Positions 18,135 through 26,064 of a stretch of 64,000 bases of DNA are shown here, in pieces. Position numbers and translations under genes: made by a program. Source of the stretch: Planctomycetota bacterium. GTDB taxonomy: Bacteria; Planctomycetota; Phycisphaerae; UBA1845; PWPN01. The notes under the pieces were generated by a model, which worked only from the letters and a program-made list of their open reading frames with translations, did no database searches and was not told where the DNA came from. The DNA lies in assembly GCA_022711465.1 (NCBI GenBank), contig JAKLEZ010000016.1:1-64000 (forward strand). The letters are read 5' to 3'. Within the stretch, counting starts at the first letter, position 1. Each line of letters begins with the position of its first letter.

Positions 18135-18950
18135 TCACGGAAGATGGTCAAGCAGCTTGTAGTACGCGACATGCTCCTCCGGCGTCGGAGCCTCCGAAGT
18201 GATCGGCCGCAGGCGGTCGACCAGGTCGGGTTTCGCCCATCGCACCGCGCTGTCACTGAACAGGCGGTTGAAGCCCTTCCGGGCATGCGGGGAGGACACC
18301 AGCCCCTCCACGATGCCACCGCCCTTGAACTTGTTCACCCCGGTGAAGTCGGAGTAGATGACCTTGTTCGAGTAACGCCCCATCTTCCAGCCGGTCAGGA
18401 CTCCGGGCGGCATCGGCTCCATCTGCGTCGAGGACCCGATCTGCGAGTTGGCCTTCGGAACTTCGATCAGCCGAGCCGGATAGGAGGAACGCACCGGTAC
18501 CTTGGACTCCAATGCCGCCCACCCGGCGTCACTGTACCAGGTGTTGTCCGGGCCGTTGAAGACGAGGCTGGCACAGTCCCCGGGGCTTTGGCCGGAGCAG
18601 TAGAACAGCTTGGGTTCGGTCACATAACGCCGGTTGGCCAGTAGGCCGAGGTTCACCGTGCCCGGTTCCGGAGTGCGCATGTAGTAGGTGGTGAAGGCCG
18701 TGGTCGTGCGATAGAGCGGCGGCAGTTGCTCCCGATGCTCGTTCGCGTAGGCGTTCAGGGCCACGCCTACCTGGTGCAGATTGCTGGCACAGTCGGATCG
18801 CAAGGCCATGTCCTTGGCGGCCTTGAGACTCGGGATCAGAATCGAGATCAGCAAGGCGATGACAGCGACGACCACCAGCACTTCGATCAGGGTAAACGCC
18901 CCCATCGTTCGCCGCGTGGCTCGTCGACGTGTGCCCGTCTGGGGTCCCAT
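18135..18950 (-). CDS. Type IV prepilin-like (pseudopilin) protein
   Basis: A 271-residue protein with a basic leader (MGPQTGTRRRATRRTMG) directly before the prepilin peptidase site G/AFTLIEVLVVV. After this comes the hydrophobic helix VAVIALLISILIPSLKAAKD that packs in pilus-like fibres. The rest resembles the abundant planctomycete pseudopilins (SNLHQVGVALNAYANEHREQLPP). These proteins occur in many copies in this phylum; roles in type II secretion or pilus-like fibres are proposed but mostly untested. A GAGGAG motif precedes the start. It is upstream of, and in the same direction as, three exported LamG/BNR genes, so it might take part in their export or merely share the transcript. Confidence 0.85.
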   Translation of the reverse strand: MGPQTGTRRRATRRTMGAFTLIEVLVVVAVIALLISILIPSLKAAKDMALRSDCASNLHQVGVALNAYANEHREQLPPLYRTTTAFTTYYMRTPEPGTVNLGLLANRRYVTEPKLFYCSGQSPGDCASLVFNGPDNTWYSDAGWAALESKVPVRSSYPARLIEVPKANSQIGSSTQMEPMPPGVLTGWKMGRYSNKVIYSDFTGVNKFKGGGIVEGLVSSPHARKGFNRLFSDSAVRWAKPDLVDRLRPITSEAPTPEEHVAYYKLLDHLP

Positions 18951-19611
18951 GGGCGGTGCTCCTCAAGCAGAGACTCCGCGGATAGGGTTCGCCACCGCTC
19001 AGACCCCTCCTGACTTGGTCCGAGCACCCCCCCTGGCTACCATCTGCCCTCGTCTGTATAGCGGTCACGATAGCCCTTTGCCTCCAATAATGCAAAGGTT
19101 TTTCCCAGACGAGCCGGACACGGGTCCCGGAGCGACAGCCTTCCGGTCCGACAAGCGGAAAGACTGCTTAGAATGGCGGCCGACGTCTGGAGAGTCACCC
19201 ACCCGATCCCCGCCGGTGGTCGTGAACGGGCTCCTCTCGCTCCCCAGGGCGCTTCGCCGAGCCGGGGCACGCCGGAGAGGGCCGGCGGGGTTCGCTGACC
19301 AGCAATGAGAACCTCTGATCGAGGGCCCTTCTCCGGCCGTCATCCGCACATAAAAAACTTAATATCAGGTATTTAAGGAGATTATTGCGCAATTGCTATT
19401 TTCTGTTTGCCTCGGGTCAGTTCCTGGTGTATATGTTAGGTGTTTGTTAGGTAGACGCGTCAAGGGGCATGCCGAAGGAGAAACACACCCTTGGCTCAGG
19501 AGAAGGGTCGGGTCGAGTCGGGTGGGAAGCGCTGGGGTAGTGGGCGAAGAGGCGGTCGATGCCGGTGCCAGACGCCGACGTCGGAGGGTTGCACAGGGCG
19601 GAGGGGATGGG
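18951..19611. other. Non-coding divergent region with an AT-rich island
   Basis: This separates the minus-strand exported-protein genes from the plus-strand ATPase-GNAT cassette. From about 19345 to 19450 the sequence becomes strikingly AT-rich for this GC-rich window, including TAAAAAACTTAATATCAGG, TATTTAAGGAG and the palindrome GCAATTGC. It probably contains the promoter of the cassette and may mark its insertion boundary. Frames open through it lack protein-like composition. Confidence 0.5.
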
Positions 19612-20997
19612 ATGCGGGTCGATGTCGAGGTGGAGGCGGTCCCGGTGGAGGCCACCGCTCGGCTGGCGGAGGTGTGCTTGCGGTTTGGCGTGCCACTGGC
19701 CGGAAGCGCGCGGAGCGTGGCCCGGGGAGTGGAGTTGGACCTGCGGCCGGGAACGATCACGCTGGTGCTGGGGCCGTCGGGGGCTGGGAAGACACGGCTC
19801 TTGCGGGCGGTGGAGCGGCAGTGCCCCACGGCGCGGTGGGTGAACACCTTGCCGTTTCCCCTGGACGTGTCCGTGCTGGACGCAGTGGCCCCGGCCCGAC
19901 CACTGCACGAGGCCCTGGGGATCCTGACGGCCTGCGGGCTGGGCGAGCCGATGCTCTGGATTCGGTCCTTTGACCAGTTGTCCGAGGGGGAGAAGTTCCG
20001 GGCTCGGCTTGCCCGGTCGCTCTCGCTTCGGCGCCGCAACGAGGAGTCCGGTCCACTGCTGTGCGACGAGTTCGGGGCGGTCCTGCACGATCGGGTCACG
20101 CACGGCGTGGCGTTCGGCCTTCGCAAACTGGTCGATCGCCAAAAGCTCACCTTGTTGGTCGCGACCTGCCGGGATGACTTGGAGGAGGATCTCCAGCCGG
20201 ATCGGGCGGTGAGGATGGGAGCCCGAGAGGCGATCAGTGGTCAGGAGTCAACCATCAGCAAGACGACGGGGGCGATCTCGAGGCGGTCGTTCTCGCTCCT
20301 GCCGCGGTTGAGGATTGAGGCAGGAACGGTCCGGGATTACGAGCCTTTTGCGGCATGGCACTACCGCGGGGGAGACTCCCTGGGGTTTGTCGACAAGGTG
20401 TTCGTACTGAGGGAGCAATCTGGAGGTGCAGGGCTGGGGGTGGTCGTGTACGGCCGGCCGGTGCTGGAGTTGGCTCTGCGAAACCAGGTGACGGGCGGGC
20501 GCTTCAGCGGCCGTCCGGAACGGCTCAATGCCGAGGTGCGGGTGCTCAAACGACTCGTGATCCACCCGGATGTTCGGGGTTGCGGGTTGGGACATTGGCT
20601 GGTGAGAAGAACGCTCCCGCTGGTGGGCACGCCGTATGTCGAATGCCTGGCGGCCATGGGTGCGGTGAATCCGGTGTTCGAGAAGGCGGGAATGACCCGG
20701 GTGGGTACCGTGGCCCTGCCGCCGGCGCAGGAACGGGTTCTGGCCGCGCTCCGCACCGAGGGAGTGGATCCGTGGGCGGCCGATTTCGTGGTCAGAATGT
20801 CCCAGCGACCTGCCGCCCGCCAACGGGTGGCCGACAGCATCGTGACCTGGTATCGCGGCATGACTCGCTCGGGACGGCAGCGGGTCGCCCGGCTCACCCC
20901 GTCGACTCTGGCCCAGGTGTTTCGGCAGATCGCCGGGTCGCGGCCAGTGTACTTCTGGTGGCAGGGCCAGGAGGAGCAGTCTATGAGCGGCAGGTGA
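19612..20997 (+). CDS. ABC-type ATPase fused to a GNAT (Mu Mom-like) domain
   Basis: A 461-residue, apparently soluble fusion protein. Residues about 15-205 are an ABC-class ATPase: Walker A GPSGAGKT (54-61), signature LSEGEK (123-128), Walker B PLLCDEF (148-154). The switch His of transporters is replaced, in VATCRDDL, by Cys. No membrane partner is encoded nearby, so this is not a transporter. Residues about 230-400 are GNAT-like: AWHYRGG (248-254), then LNAEVRVLKRLVIHPDVRGCGLG (305-327) with the RGCGLG CoA-binding turn, and AMGAVNPVFEKAGMTRVG (348-365). Phage Mu Mom, which modifies adenine to evade restriction, has a GNAT fold, and the HY motif recalls it. DNA modification is therefore a hypothesis. 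GGAGGGG (19600-19606) fixes ATG 19612. First gene of a six-gene plus-strand cassette of phage-like character. Confidence 0.75.
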   Translation: MRVDVEVEAVPVEATARLAEVCLRFGVPLAGSARSVARGVELDLRPGTITLVLGPSGAGKTRLLRAVERQCPTARWVNTLPFPLDVSVLDAVAPARPLHEALGILTACGLGEPMLWIRSFDQLSEGEKFRARLARSLSLRRRNEESGPLLCDEFGAVLHDRVTHGVAFGLRKLVDRQKLTLLVATCRDDLEEDLQPDRAVRMGAREAISGQESTISKTTGAISRRSFSLLPRLRIEAGTVRDYEPFAAWHYRGGDSLGFVDKVFVLREQSGGAGLGVVVYGRPVLELALRNQVTGGRFSGRPERLNAEVRVLKRLVIHPDVRGCGLGHWLVRRTLPLVGTPYVECLAAMGAVNPVFEKAGMTRVGTVALPPAQERVLAALRTEGVDPWAADFVVRMSQRPAARQRVADSIVTWYRGMTRSGRQRVARLTPSTLAQVFRQIAGSRPVYFWWQGQEEQSMSGR

Positions 20998-21065
20998 TGA
21001 ATGGTGCGGCGAGGAGTGATCGCAGGTGTCTTTGCCATGTAGGTAGTGCGATGCCGGAGGGAGTC

Positions 21066-21284
21066 ATGAGGATGGTCGAGATGATTCAGCGAACAGTGCG
21101 GCCGTTGGGGTCGCGGAAGGTTCGCGTGGCCCTGGCGACGGTGCTGGCGGCCTATGCGGCCGAGTATGGTCTGGGTGTCAGCGAGGAGATGGTGTTAACC
21201 GTCCTCGGCGTGGGTGTGGCCCTCATTCTCGGAATCGCACACGAGGACGCCGGGAAGAATGGAAGTGCCGAGGGCGGAGCCTGA
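21066..21284 (+). CDS. Small two-helix membrane protein, holin-like
   Basis: A 72-residue protein with a basic N-terminus, two hydrophobic segments (about 20-34 and 43-57) joined by a short turn, and a charged C-terminus. This is the general plan of small phage holins. No family is recognised with certainty. GGAGG at 21056-21060 lies five bases before ATG 21066. It sits between the ATPase-GNAT gene and a lipoprotein gene, the place where a lysis function would be expected in a phage cassette. Confidence 0.5.
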   Translation: MRMVEMIQRTVRPLGSRKVRVALATVLAAYAAEYGLGVSEEMVLTVLGVGVALILGIAHEDAGKNGSAEGGA

Positions 21285-21393
21285 AGGGCGCTGTGAGCCA
21301 CGAGTGAGGCTCCTCCGACCCTCCCGTCGTGAGGGAGGCGGTTGTGCGGCGGACTGGGTGCTGGATACAAACTTCAATGGGCGGAGGTGTGAG

Positions 21394-21846
21394 ATGACGC
21401 GATGGTTGGGGGTCATTCTGCTGGTCGTGAGTGGCTGTGGTGGGGATGCGCGGATGGAGATGTCGGCCGCGGATGCCCTTTCGGCGGCGGCGAGTCAGAT
21501 GGAGGCGACGCTGCGCGAGTATCACGACGAGGTCGGCCGGCACGACGACGCACGGGAGGCGCAGGTCGTCGCCGCGTTCGTGGAACGGGTCAAAGTCGCG
21601 GCCACGCAACCGACCGCGCTCGAGTCGCACACCGGCGACCTCGCGTCGGCGTTGAAGGCGATTCGCCAGGACCGGGAAGCCGAACACACCCGGCTCGCGG
21701 CGGCCAAGGACAATGTCGGCGTACTCCGCGAGATGGCCAAGGGCATGCAGCGACTGGCGATCGACAACCTGTCGCTCCAGGACGAGATGCGACGGTATCT
21801 GGCCGGGTGGGTGGAGGCGAAGAGGAAGGCGGAAGCCGCTGATTGA
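21394..21846 (+). CDS. Small coiled-coil lipoprotein, possible spanin-like
   Basis: A 150-residue protein. The N-terminal MTRWLGVILLVVSGC carries a lipobox with Cys15 as the predicted lipidation site. The remainder is almost entirely helical and charged, with a likely coiled coil over about 60-145 (ESHTGDLASALKAIRQDREAEHTRLAAAKD). GGAGGTG at 21383-21389 precedes ATG 21394. A membrane-anchored helical lipoprotein next to a holin-like gene could be an outer spanin in a lysis cassette, but it is longer than most and no family motif confirms it. Confidence 0.55.
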   Translation: MTRWLGVILLVVSGCGGDARMEMSAADALSAAASQMEATLREYHDEVGRHDDAREAQVVAAFVERVKVAATQPTALESHTGDLASALKAIRQDREAEHTRLAAAKDNVGVLREMAKGMQRLAIDNLSLQDEMRRYLAGWVEAKRKAEAAD

Positions 21847-22041
21847 CACGCAAGAGCGGAGGGCGCGGAAACAGACTCGGAGAGCGCGGAACGGCGATGC
21901 GGGAAGATGCGGCCGGAGAGGACCGGGAGTTAATCTCGGAAGGGAGCGAGCGGCAGGTCTTCAGCCTGTCGTTGGATCGGCCGGATGCCGGTCTCGCACC
22001 CGACGAGATAGAAACGAGTGCGAACGGAAAGGAGCGATCGA

Positions 22042-22320
22042 ATGACGGACACAGCGGTAGTCGCGGCAGGCTTAAGCGAGTTGGATCGATTGGTGAGCAG
22101 CCTGGAAGCGGTCAGTCGAACAGTGAGGGAGACCCGGCCGACGGATGCAATCGACCGGGTGTTGGCCGATTCTCGGCGCACCACAACCGTCGTGTCCTTG
22201 CGCGAGGCGCCTGAGGTGGAGGCGTTTCGCCAGGCACTGGTCGACGGGCAGATTCGGGGCGACGCGGTCAATCGGCTCCTGCGTCTGGTCAACGAGGTGG
22301 TGGTGGCGTTGGTCCAGTAG
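22042..22320 (+). CDS. Small helical hypothetical protein
   Basis: A 92-residue protein without recognised homologues, predicted to be mostly helical and ending in a hydrophobic stretch (NRLLRLVNEVVVALVQ). AAAGGAG (22028-22034) lies seven bases before ATG 22042. It is in the middle of the phage-like cassette, and small helical proteins of this size are frequent between lysis and head genes in phage genomes. Function unknown. Confidence 0.5.
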   Translation: MTDTAVVAAGLSELDRLVSSLEAVSRTVRETRPTDAIDRVLADSRRTTTVVSLREAPEVEAFRQALVDGQIRGDAVNRLLRLVNEVVVALVQ

Positions 22321-22408
22321 CAAAGAGAAGGACAGCCCGGGCCTGGTCGAAAGAGCCGCGTACTCATTGCCGAGTGCTGAACGTTCGCGGAGGGCGGGAG
22401 AGGAACGC

Positions 22409-22873
22409 ATGGCTTGGGAGCAGACGGCCGTTCTGGTAGGTATCCTCTCGCCGCTGGTGGGGACGCCCCTGGCGATGATCACACTCTACCTGCGAGCGAT
22501 TCGCGATCAGCAGGCCAGCGGCATCAGCATGCTGACCCGGCGCATCCAGACCATGGAGAGCGCCATTCACGAGCTGGTGCGGTCCGCGGCGGATTTCGAG
22601 CGCGAGTACACCACCAAGGAAGAGTGGGTTCGCGAGTCCATGTACGCCCGGCAGCGACTGGAGCGGCTGACCGAGTTGGCGACCAGAATCCAAGTCGAGT
22701 TGGAGAACGGGCACGGCGTCGCCGCCCAGATCGGGCGGATGGCGGCGGCGATGACCGATGTAGCCGCCGCCTGTCGGCAGATGACTGGGGTCGAGGTGGA
22801 ATCCGAGGGGTCGGGCGAGACAACCGGGGAATCGTGCGGTGCTTTCCGAGAGGGAGGAAGCGATGAGCGGTGA
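22409..22873 (+). CDS. Membrane-anchored coiled-coil protein, DUF2730-like
   Basis: A 154-residue protein with one N-terminal membrane helix (about 7-29, AVLVGILSPLVGTPLAMITLYL) and a long helical/coiled-coil region (about 38-125) containing LTRRIQTMESAIHELVRS and RQRLERLTELATRIQVELE. The size, single N-terminal helix and coiled coil resemble the DUF2730 proteins of Mu-type phages, which also precede a small winged-helix gene. The resemblance is architectural and I cannot confirm it by alignment. A purine-rich GGGAGAGGAACGC stretch precedes the ATG. The stop overlaps the next gene by 11 bases. Confidence 0.55.
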   Translation: MAWEQTAVLVGILSPLVGTPLAMITLYLRAIRDQQASGISMLTRRIQTMESAIHELVRSAADFEREYTTKEEWVRESMYARQRLERLTELATRIQVELENGHGVAAQIGRMAAAMTDVAAACRQMTGVEVESEGSGETTGESCGAFREGGSDER

Positions 22874-23180
22874 ATCCTGTGCCCGGCAGATCAAGCAGGT
22901 GCGGAACGAAGTCCTGGTGGTGCTGAAGATGCTCTACCCGGCCGCGTTGCAGGGCGAGCAGATCCTGCGAGCCCTGTTGGCGGTCTTTCCACAACTGGAG
23001 TGGGACCAGCTCAAAAAGGACTTGGCTTATCTGTGCGAAAAGGGATACGTTCAGCGGATCGTGGCCGAGATCGAAGGCGACGGCCGCGCGACCACCTGGC
23101 GGAGGCGGTGGTTCCGATTGACGTCAAGCGGGGTCGAGGTCGCGGATCACTGCGTCGAAGACAAGGCCCTGGAAGTGTAG
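22863..23180 (+). CDS. Small winged-helix protein, Mu gp26/VpaChn25_0724-like
   Basis: A 105-residue protein predicted to fold as a winged helix: helices ARQIKQVRNEVLVVLKMLYPA and GEQILRALLAVFPQLEWDQLKKDLAYLCEKGYVQRI, then a beta wing RATTWRRRWFRLTSSGVEVADH. The pattern DQLKKDLAYLCEKGYV...LTSSGVEVAD closely recalls the VpaChn25_0724 phage family found after DUF2730 genes in Mu-like prophages. GGGAGGAAG gives the ribosome binding site for ATG 22863, inside the end of the previous gene, indicating translational coupling. It is the last gene of the cassette; the next phage genes (DUF3486, terminase) are absent. Confidence 0.6.
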   Translation: MSGESCARQIKQVRNEVLVVLKMLYPAALQGEQILRALLAVFPQLEWDQLKKDLAYLCEKGYVQRIVAEIEGDGRATTWRRRWFRLTSSGVEVADHCVEDKALEV

Positions 23181-23182
23181 AT

Positions 23183-23203
23183 CGGCCGACGGTCTATCGG
23201 CCG
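23183..23203 (+). terminator. Hairpin after the phage-like cassette
   Basis: CGGCCGA (23183-23189), a 7-nt loop and TCGGCCG (23197-23203), starting three bases after the stop codon of the winged-helix gene. There is no T tract, so it would be an atypical terminator or an mRNA-end stabiliser. Confidence 0.4.
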
Positions 23204-23313
23204 CGCCTGGCTCAACCGCTGTCGATACGCTGGCACGGTGAGTCCGGCCAACAAAACCCGCCCATGCCTGTGGCTCACGACGCCGATACACGGTGGCCCA
23301 ATCGAAGGTCAGG

Positions 23314-23574
23314 TTACCCGTTGCTCTTGGGTTGGCCCGGGTGCTGGTTGTTGGTCCCTGAGGGCGGCGGGAGCATCTGGGACTGATCGTTGCCGAGGGT
23401 CTTGGATGGGTCGTCCTCGACTCCCTTCAGGCCCTTCTTGAACTCGACGACACTCTGGCCGAGCGATTTGCCCAGCTCGGGCAGCTTCCGGCCAAAAAAG
23501 AGGAACGCAAGGGCGAGCAGCAGGAGCAGCTCGTACATGTTGGGTACCCACGCCAGTATGTTCATGCCGTACAT
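23314..23574 (-). CDS. tatA: Twin-arginine translocase subunit TatA/TatE
   Basis: An 86-residue protein. A short N-terminus, one membrane helix (about 12-27, MYELLLLLALAFLFFG), the hinge FGRKLPELGKSLG and an amphipathic helix SVVEFKKGLKG are the hallmarks of TatA. TatA oligomers form the pore for folded Tat substrates together with TatC, which is not encoded nearby. ATG 23574 is chosen although the frame is open to 23643. An AGGAG lies about ten bases upstream of 23574, and a start at 23643 would add 23 polar residues before the membrane helix. A good promoter (23655-23684) leaves a leader of about 74 bases. The tail is Pro/Gln/Asn-rich. Confidence 0.9.
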   Translation of the reverse strand: MYGMNILAWVPNMYELLLLLALAFLFFGRKLPELGKSLGQSVVEFKKGLKGVEDDPSKTLGNDQSQMLPPPSGTNNQHPGQPKSNG

Positions 23575-23654
23575 GATCGTGCCACTCCTGCGCGGAACCC
23601 AGCGGCCTTCGGACGAGAGGCTGTCCCGCCAACCGGACGTCATCGAACAGAAAG

Positions 23655-23684
23655 ATTATACGGCCTGGAGGGGGCGTGCGTCAA
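23655..23684 (-). promoter_or_regulatory. Promoter of tatA
   Basis: On the minus strand TTGACG (23679-23684), 18-bp spacer, TATAAT (23655-23660). Five and six matches of six to sigma-70 consensus. Confidence 0.7.
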
Positions 23685-23725
23685 ACCGCCGAAAGAAGGC
23701 TTGCGGCTAACACCCGAGCGGTCGG

Positions 23726-24277
23726 CTACCCGCCCACCTCGGGCGCCGGAGCGGTGTCACTGGCTGATTCCTGTGGCTCGGCACCCGCCGCCGGGTAGAA
23801 ATCCCCCTTGGAGGCGGTCGGGTTGGGTGACCTGCCCACCGTGGCGTCGTGATCCTTGCCTACCACGCCGTCACTGACCAGGGCCGTGCACGGCGGCACG
23901 ACCACCGCGCTCACCGGCGTGCACAACGTGTTCAGACCGAACCGGCCTGCACTGTAGAACATCGCCAGGTAGTCGGCACAAGTCCACGCGGATTGCCCGT
24001 CGCCGTCACCCTTGTCCTCGAACGGGTCCTCGAACCAGAGCGACCAGTGCGGGACCGCGCCGTCCGCGAGCGGAGCCTCGATCGCAGGCGTGTTGCGCTG
24101 ACGAACGACCGGAGCATGACCCGATGCCAGGATGCCGTCCTGCGTGGGTGTGGACCAGGTGTCACGTGACAGGGCGTCGTCTCGCCACGGGTTGGCCGCC
24201 GGCGGCTGGTTGCAGGCGATCAGAGCGGCAAAGATCGTTACCCCCACGAGACCGACGAAAACGCGAGTTCGGTTCAT
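23726..24277 (-). CDS. Hypothetical lipoprotein
   Basis: A 183-residue protein with a lipoprotein signal peptide (MNRTRVFVGLVGVTIFAALIAC, lipobox ALIAC). The mature part is Pro/Ala/Asp-rich with WSLWFEDPFEDKGDGDGQSAWT and SAGRFGLNTLCTPVSAVVVPPCT, and no recognised domain. ATG 24277 is chosen because the signal peptide follows directly, and a possible -10 (TATACT, 24314-24319) lies upstream. It stands between tatA and guaB on the same strand, with gaps of 150 bases or more, so it may be its own unit. Confidence 0.65.
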   Translation of the reverse strand: MNRTRVFVGLVGVTIFAALIACNQPPAANPWRDDALSRDTWSTPTQDGILASGHAPVVRQRNTPAIEAPLADGAVPHWSLWFEDPFEDKGDGDGQSAWTCADYLAMFYSAGRFGLNTLCTPVSAVVVPPCTALVSDGVVGKDHDATVGRSPNPTASKGDFYPAAGAEPQESASDTAPAPEVGG

Positions 24278-24450
24278 GCCACGTACTCCATCAGGCCACC
24301 CGTATCGGCAGAGAGTATAACCTCGGAAACGCCGCAAGACCACAAGCCCCACGCCGGCTACCAGCGCCGCGCCAGAGACTCCCGAGAGTCAGGCTCCAGC
24401 CCAGCAAGGCCAACGCGAAGCCAAACGCCGCCTCGAAGCTCCCCAAGCGG

Positions 24451-25971
24451 TCACCCTTCCTCCTTGATGTCCAGGGCGTAGTTGGGTGCCTCACGCGTGA
24501 TGGCGATGTCGTGCGGATGAGACTCGACCACGCCGGCCGCCGAGACACGGATGAATCGGGCCTTGGTGCGGAGTTCCTCGATAGTCCGGGTTCCACAGTA
24601 GCCCATGCCCGCCCGCAGGCCACCGATGAGCTGGTAGGTGAACTCGGCCAGCTTGCCCCGGTACGCGACCCGCCCTTCCACCCCCTCGGGTACCAGCTTG
24701 TCCGGCTTGCACTGGCCGCCCTGCCCGTACCGGTCTGCGCTCCCGTGGACCATGGCCCCAAGCGAGCCCATCCCACGGTACTCCTTGAACCTTCGACCCT
24801 TCCAGATGACCAGCTGGCCGGGCGATTCGTCCAGACCGGCAAAAAGCGAGCCGATCATGACCGAACTGGCCCCGGCCGCGATGGCCTTGGTCACGTCGCC
24901 CGAGTAGCGGATGCCGCCGTCGGCAATGATCGGGACGCCGGCCGGGTTGGCAACCGATCCGACATTCATGATCGCCGTGATCTGCGGCACACCGACGCCG
25001 GATACGATCCGAGTCGTACAGATCGAGCCCGGCCCGATCCCGACCTTGACCGCGTCCGCCCCTGCCTCGATGAGATCGGCGGCACCTTCCGCCGTGGCGA
25101 TGTTGCCGGCGATGATGTCAATCTCGTGCTTCTTGCGGACCGCCCGGACCGTCTCGATCACGTTCTCGCTGTGCCCGTGGGCGGAATCAACCACGATGAG
25201 GTCCACGTCATTGGCGATGAGCGACTCGACCCGTTCGTAATCGTACACGCCAACCGCCGCCCCGACCCGCAGCCGCCCGCGGGAGTCCTTGCAGCTCGTG
25301 GGGAACAGCCGGCTTCGCTCGATGTCACGAATGGTGATCAGCCCCGCCAGCTTGCCGGCCTTGTCAACCAAGAGCAGCTTCTCGACCTTGTGGGCGTGAA
25401 GGATCTTCTCGGCTTCCTCGAGCGTCGTCTCCGGGGGAGCGGTCACGAGGTTCCGCCCGGTCATCACCTCACGGATCAAACGGTCCTCGGAAACGGACAG
25501 AAACCGCAGATCGCGGCTGGTGATGATGCCCACCAGCTTGCCTTCGTCCACCGTGATCGGAACGCCGGACAGGTTGTGCAGCCGCATCACCTCCCGGGCT
25601 CTGCTGACCGGATCGGTCGGGCGAAGCGTGATCGGATCAAGAATGACGCCGGATTCCGATCGCTTGACCTTGTAGACCTCTCGGGTCTGGGCATCCACCG
25701 ACAGGTTCTTGTGGATGATGCCGATGCCGCCTTCCTGGGCCAGGGCGATGGCCAGGGCGGACTCGGTGACCGTGTCCATCGGGGCGGAAATCAGCGGAAT
25801 GTTCAGCGGAATCCGCCGGGTCAGCCGGGTGGTGACGTCCGCCACCCGAGGCACGATCGCCGAGCGGGCTGGAACGAGCAGGACATCATCAAAGGTAATG
25901 CCGTCATCCGCGAGGATCTTGGGGGATGAACCGGTTCCGATCGAGTTGGAGCAAAGTGTGTTGGTGGCCAT
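24451..25971 (-). CDS. guaB: Inosine-5'-monophosphate dehydrogenase
   Basis: A 506-residue cytoplasmic enzyme converting IMP to XMP with NAD, the committed step of GMP synthesis. The catalytic barrel is interrupted by two CBS domains (about 100-225; VITSRDLRFLS-like segments). The active-site loop GIGPGSICTT carries Cys318. IADGGIRYSGDV and the flap segment GMGSLGAMVHGSADRYGQ are typical. Length fits the family (about 490). Translation starts at ATG 25971, five bases after a strong -10 element and without a Shine-Dalgarno sequence, so the mRNA is predicted to be leaderless. Confidence 0.97.
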   Translation of the reverse strand: MATNTLCSNSIGTGSSPKILADDGITFDDVLLVPARSAIVPRVADVTTRLTRRIPLNIPLISAPMDTVTESALAIALAQEGGIGIIHKNLSVDAQTREVYKVKRSESGVILDPITLRPTDPVSRAREVMRLHNLSGVPITVDEGKLVGIITSRDLRFLSVSEDRLIREVMTGRNLVTAPPETTLEEAEKILHAHKVEKLLLVDKAGKLAGLITIRDIERSRLFPTSCKDSRGRLRVGAAVGVYDYERVESLIANDVDLIVVDSAHGHSENVIETVRAVRKKHEIDIIAGNIATAEGAADLIEAGADAVKVGIGPGSICTTRIVSGVGVPQITAIMNVGSVANPAGVPIIADGGIRYSGDVTKAIAAGASSVMIGSLFAGLDESPGQLVIWKGRRFKEYRGMGSLGAMVHGSADRYGQGGQCKPDKLVPEGVEGRVAYRGKLAEFTYQLIGGLRAGMGYCGTRTIEELRTKARFIRVSAAGVVESHPHDIAITREAPNYALDIKEEG

Positions 25972-25976
25972 GACGC

Positions 25977-26005
25977 TTTATATCGCAGGGAGAAAGACAC
26001 GTCAA
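25977..26005 (-). promoter_or_regulatory. Promoter of guaB, predicted leaderless start
   Basis: TTGACG (26000-26005), 17-bp spacer, TATAAA (25977-25982) on the minus strand. Only five bases separate the -10 from the ATG, so transcription should begin at or beside the start codon. Confidence 0.75.
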
Positions 26006-26064
26006 GGGGAAAACGACCGGCGGGCAACGTCTCCGTGGCGGGGCCGCCGCCCGGGCAGGCGGAC

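Noticed and set aside
21843..22214. 123-codon plus-strand frame in the phage-like cassette
   Set aside because: Overlaps the start of the 92-residue gene in another frame; composition is charged and Gly-rich without predicted structure.
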